Positions 6,086 to 6,529 of a stretch of DNA of 6,529 nucleotides are shown piece by piece. This DNA comes from an uncultured Chloroflexota bacterium. GTDB taxonomy: Bacteria; Chloroflexota; Anaerolineae; Anaerolineales; Anaerolineaceae. Position 1 is the stretch's first letter. The number at the start of each line of letters is the position of its first letter. The stretch lies in NCBI GenBank assembly GCA_902795255.1, contig CADBKS010000157.1:7210-13738 (forward strand), written 5' to 3'. Made by a program: the position numbers and the translations under genes. The notes beneath the pieces were generated by a model, which did not search any database, was not told the origin of the DNA, and was given only the letters and a program-made list of their open reading frames with translations.

Positions 6086-6529
6086 TCAGCTCCGCGTATC
6101 AACGACCCGGACATCCTTGGCTTTGGATGCGGCATTGATCAATTCCAGTGAAGGATCGGATGCAATGACCTTCAGCACATCGTGCCAGCCGGCTGTCAGC
6201 GGATCATCCAGTTTTTCAAACAGAGCCTGCATCATTTTATAATCTTCCGGGGTGTCAACGGTCCAGCGGTGCTGTCCGTGATCCTCCGGCGCGTCCATAA
6301 TGCTGACCTTGCAGCGTCCCGGGGTATCATAGAACCAGGGCATCACGTGCTCCCGCTCATACTTTTCACCGGCTTCTTTCCAGGCTTTCGTCAGCATCTG
6401 CATGGAAACGATCTCGGCATCTAGCCCGATCGGATAGGTCCGGTGCCACGGGGGCGGCAGACGGTTGGAAGCGAAATCCGCTTCTTCCTTCTGATAGAAG
6501 GCGAAAAGTTCATCGATCAGTTCCGGATC
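6086..6529 (-). CDS. SpsF-like cytidylyltransferase (partial, C-terminal 147 residues)
   Basis: This is the C-terminal portion of a CTP-dependent nucleotidyltransferase of the SpsF / acylneuraminate and KDO cytidylyltransferase type (COG1861-like); the N-terminus with the CTP-binding motif lies beyond the right edge. The frame stays open to the window end. In fragment numbering, DPELIDELF (1-9) corresponds to the segment after the D-C-P-L motif. YPIGLDAEIVS (32-42) matches the Y-P-x-G-L-D-x-E-V block. YEREHVMPWFY (about 58-68) matches the E-R-E-H-V-T-P block, and RWTVDTPEDYKMMQALF (about 90-106) is the characteristic terminal V-D-T-x-E-D motif. Such enzymes activate an acidic or other sugar as a CMP or nucleotide derivative for surface polysaccharides or protein glycosylation. 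As first visible gene of the minus-strand operon it would supply the donor for one of the two downstream transferases. Some SpsF-like proteins are fused to or called glycosyltransferases, so the exact sugar is uncertain. Confidence 0.85.
   Translation of the reverse strand, partial: DPELIDELFAFYQKEEADFASNRLPPPWHRTYPIGLDAEIVSMQMLTKAWKEAGEKYEREHVMPWFYDTPGRCKVSIMDAPEDHGQHRWTVDTPEDYKMMQALFEKLDDPLTAGWHDVLKVIASDPSLELINAASKAKDVRVVDTRS

Noticed and set aside
1..6529. CRISPR arrays, insertion sequences, tRNA genes or attachment sites
   Set aside because: I saw no regularly spaced repeats, transposase motifs, terminal inverted repeats or cloverleaf-like segments; nearly all of the window is explained by coding sequence.

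Overview
The window is about 54% GC (estimated by eye) and densely coding. It holds seven genes in two opposing groups plus one short divergent intergenic region. Everything looks bacterial: Shine-Dalgarno-type sites, ATGA stop/start overlaps and a cleavable Sec signal peptide. From the general style of the glycosyltransferases and the exported protein I lean towards an anaerobic Chloroflexota (Anaerolineae-like) genome, with Bacillota as the alternative. This is inference only, because no rRNA or other marker gene is present.

Layout. Positions 1-242 (minus) carry the N-terminal part of a YfcE/MJ0936-type metallophosphoesterase, which runs off the left edge. Positions 243-348 are a divergent, AT-rich intergenic region with the self-complementary octamer ATTATAAT, which can serve as a -10 box on both strands. 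Positions 349-4195 (plus) are a tightly coupled three-gene operon with ATGA overlaps at both junctions. It encodes a D-isomer-specific 2-hydroxyacid dehydrogenase, a 647-residue exported protein of unknown function, and a 302-residue protein that looks like a shrunken glycoside hydrolase family 1 (GH1) barrel without its two catalytic glutamates. After a 7-bp convergent gap, positions 4203-6529 (minus) carry a second operon. In transcription order it encodes a SpsF-like cytidylyltransferase (5' end outside the window), a GT-A-fold glycosyltransferase-like protein, and a GT2-type glycosyltransferase.

How the genes may work together. The minus-strand operon reads as surface glycan synthesis: a CTP-dependent sugar-activating enzyme followed by two soluble transferases. 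The plus-strand operon is harder to place. A redox enzyme is co-translated with a secreted cysteine-containing protein and a catalytically dead glycosidase-like protein. The pseudo-GH1 could be a glycan-binding or scaffold protein linked to the neighbouring glycan genes, but that link rests only on adjacency.

The most interesting item is the pseudo-GH1 gene and its translationally coupled neighbours. A second pattern is the marked over-abundance of the tetranucleotide GATC along the window. No tRNA, rRNA, CRISPR array, insertion sequence or convincing intrinsic terminator was found.
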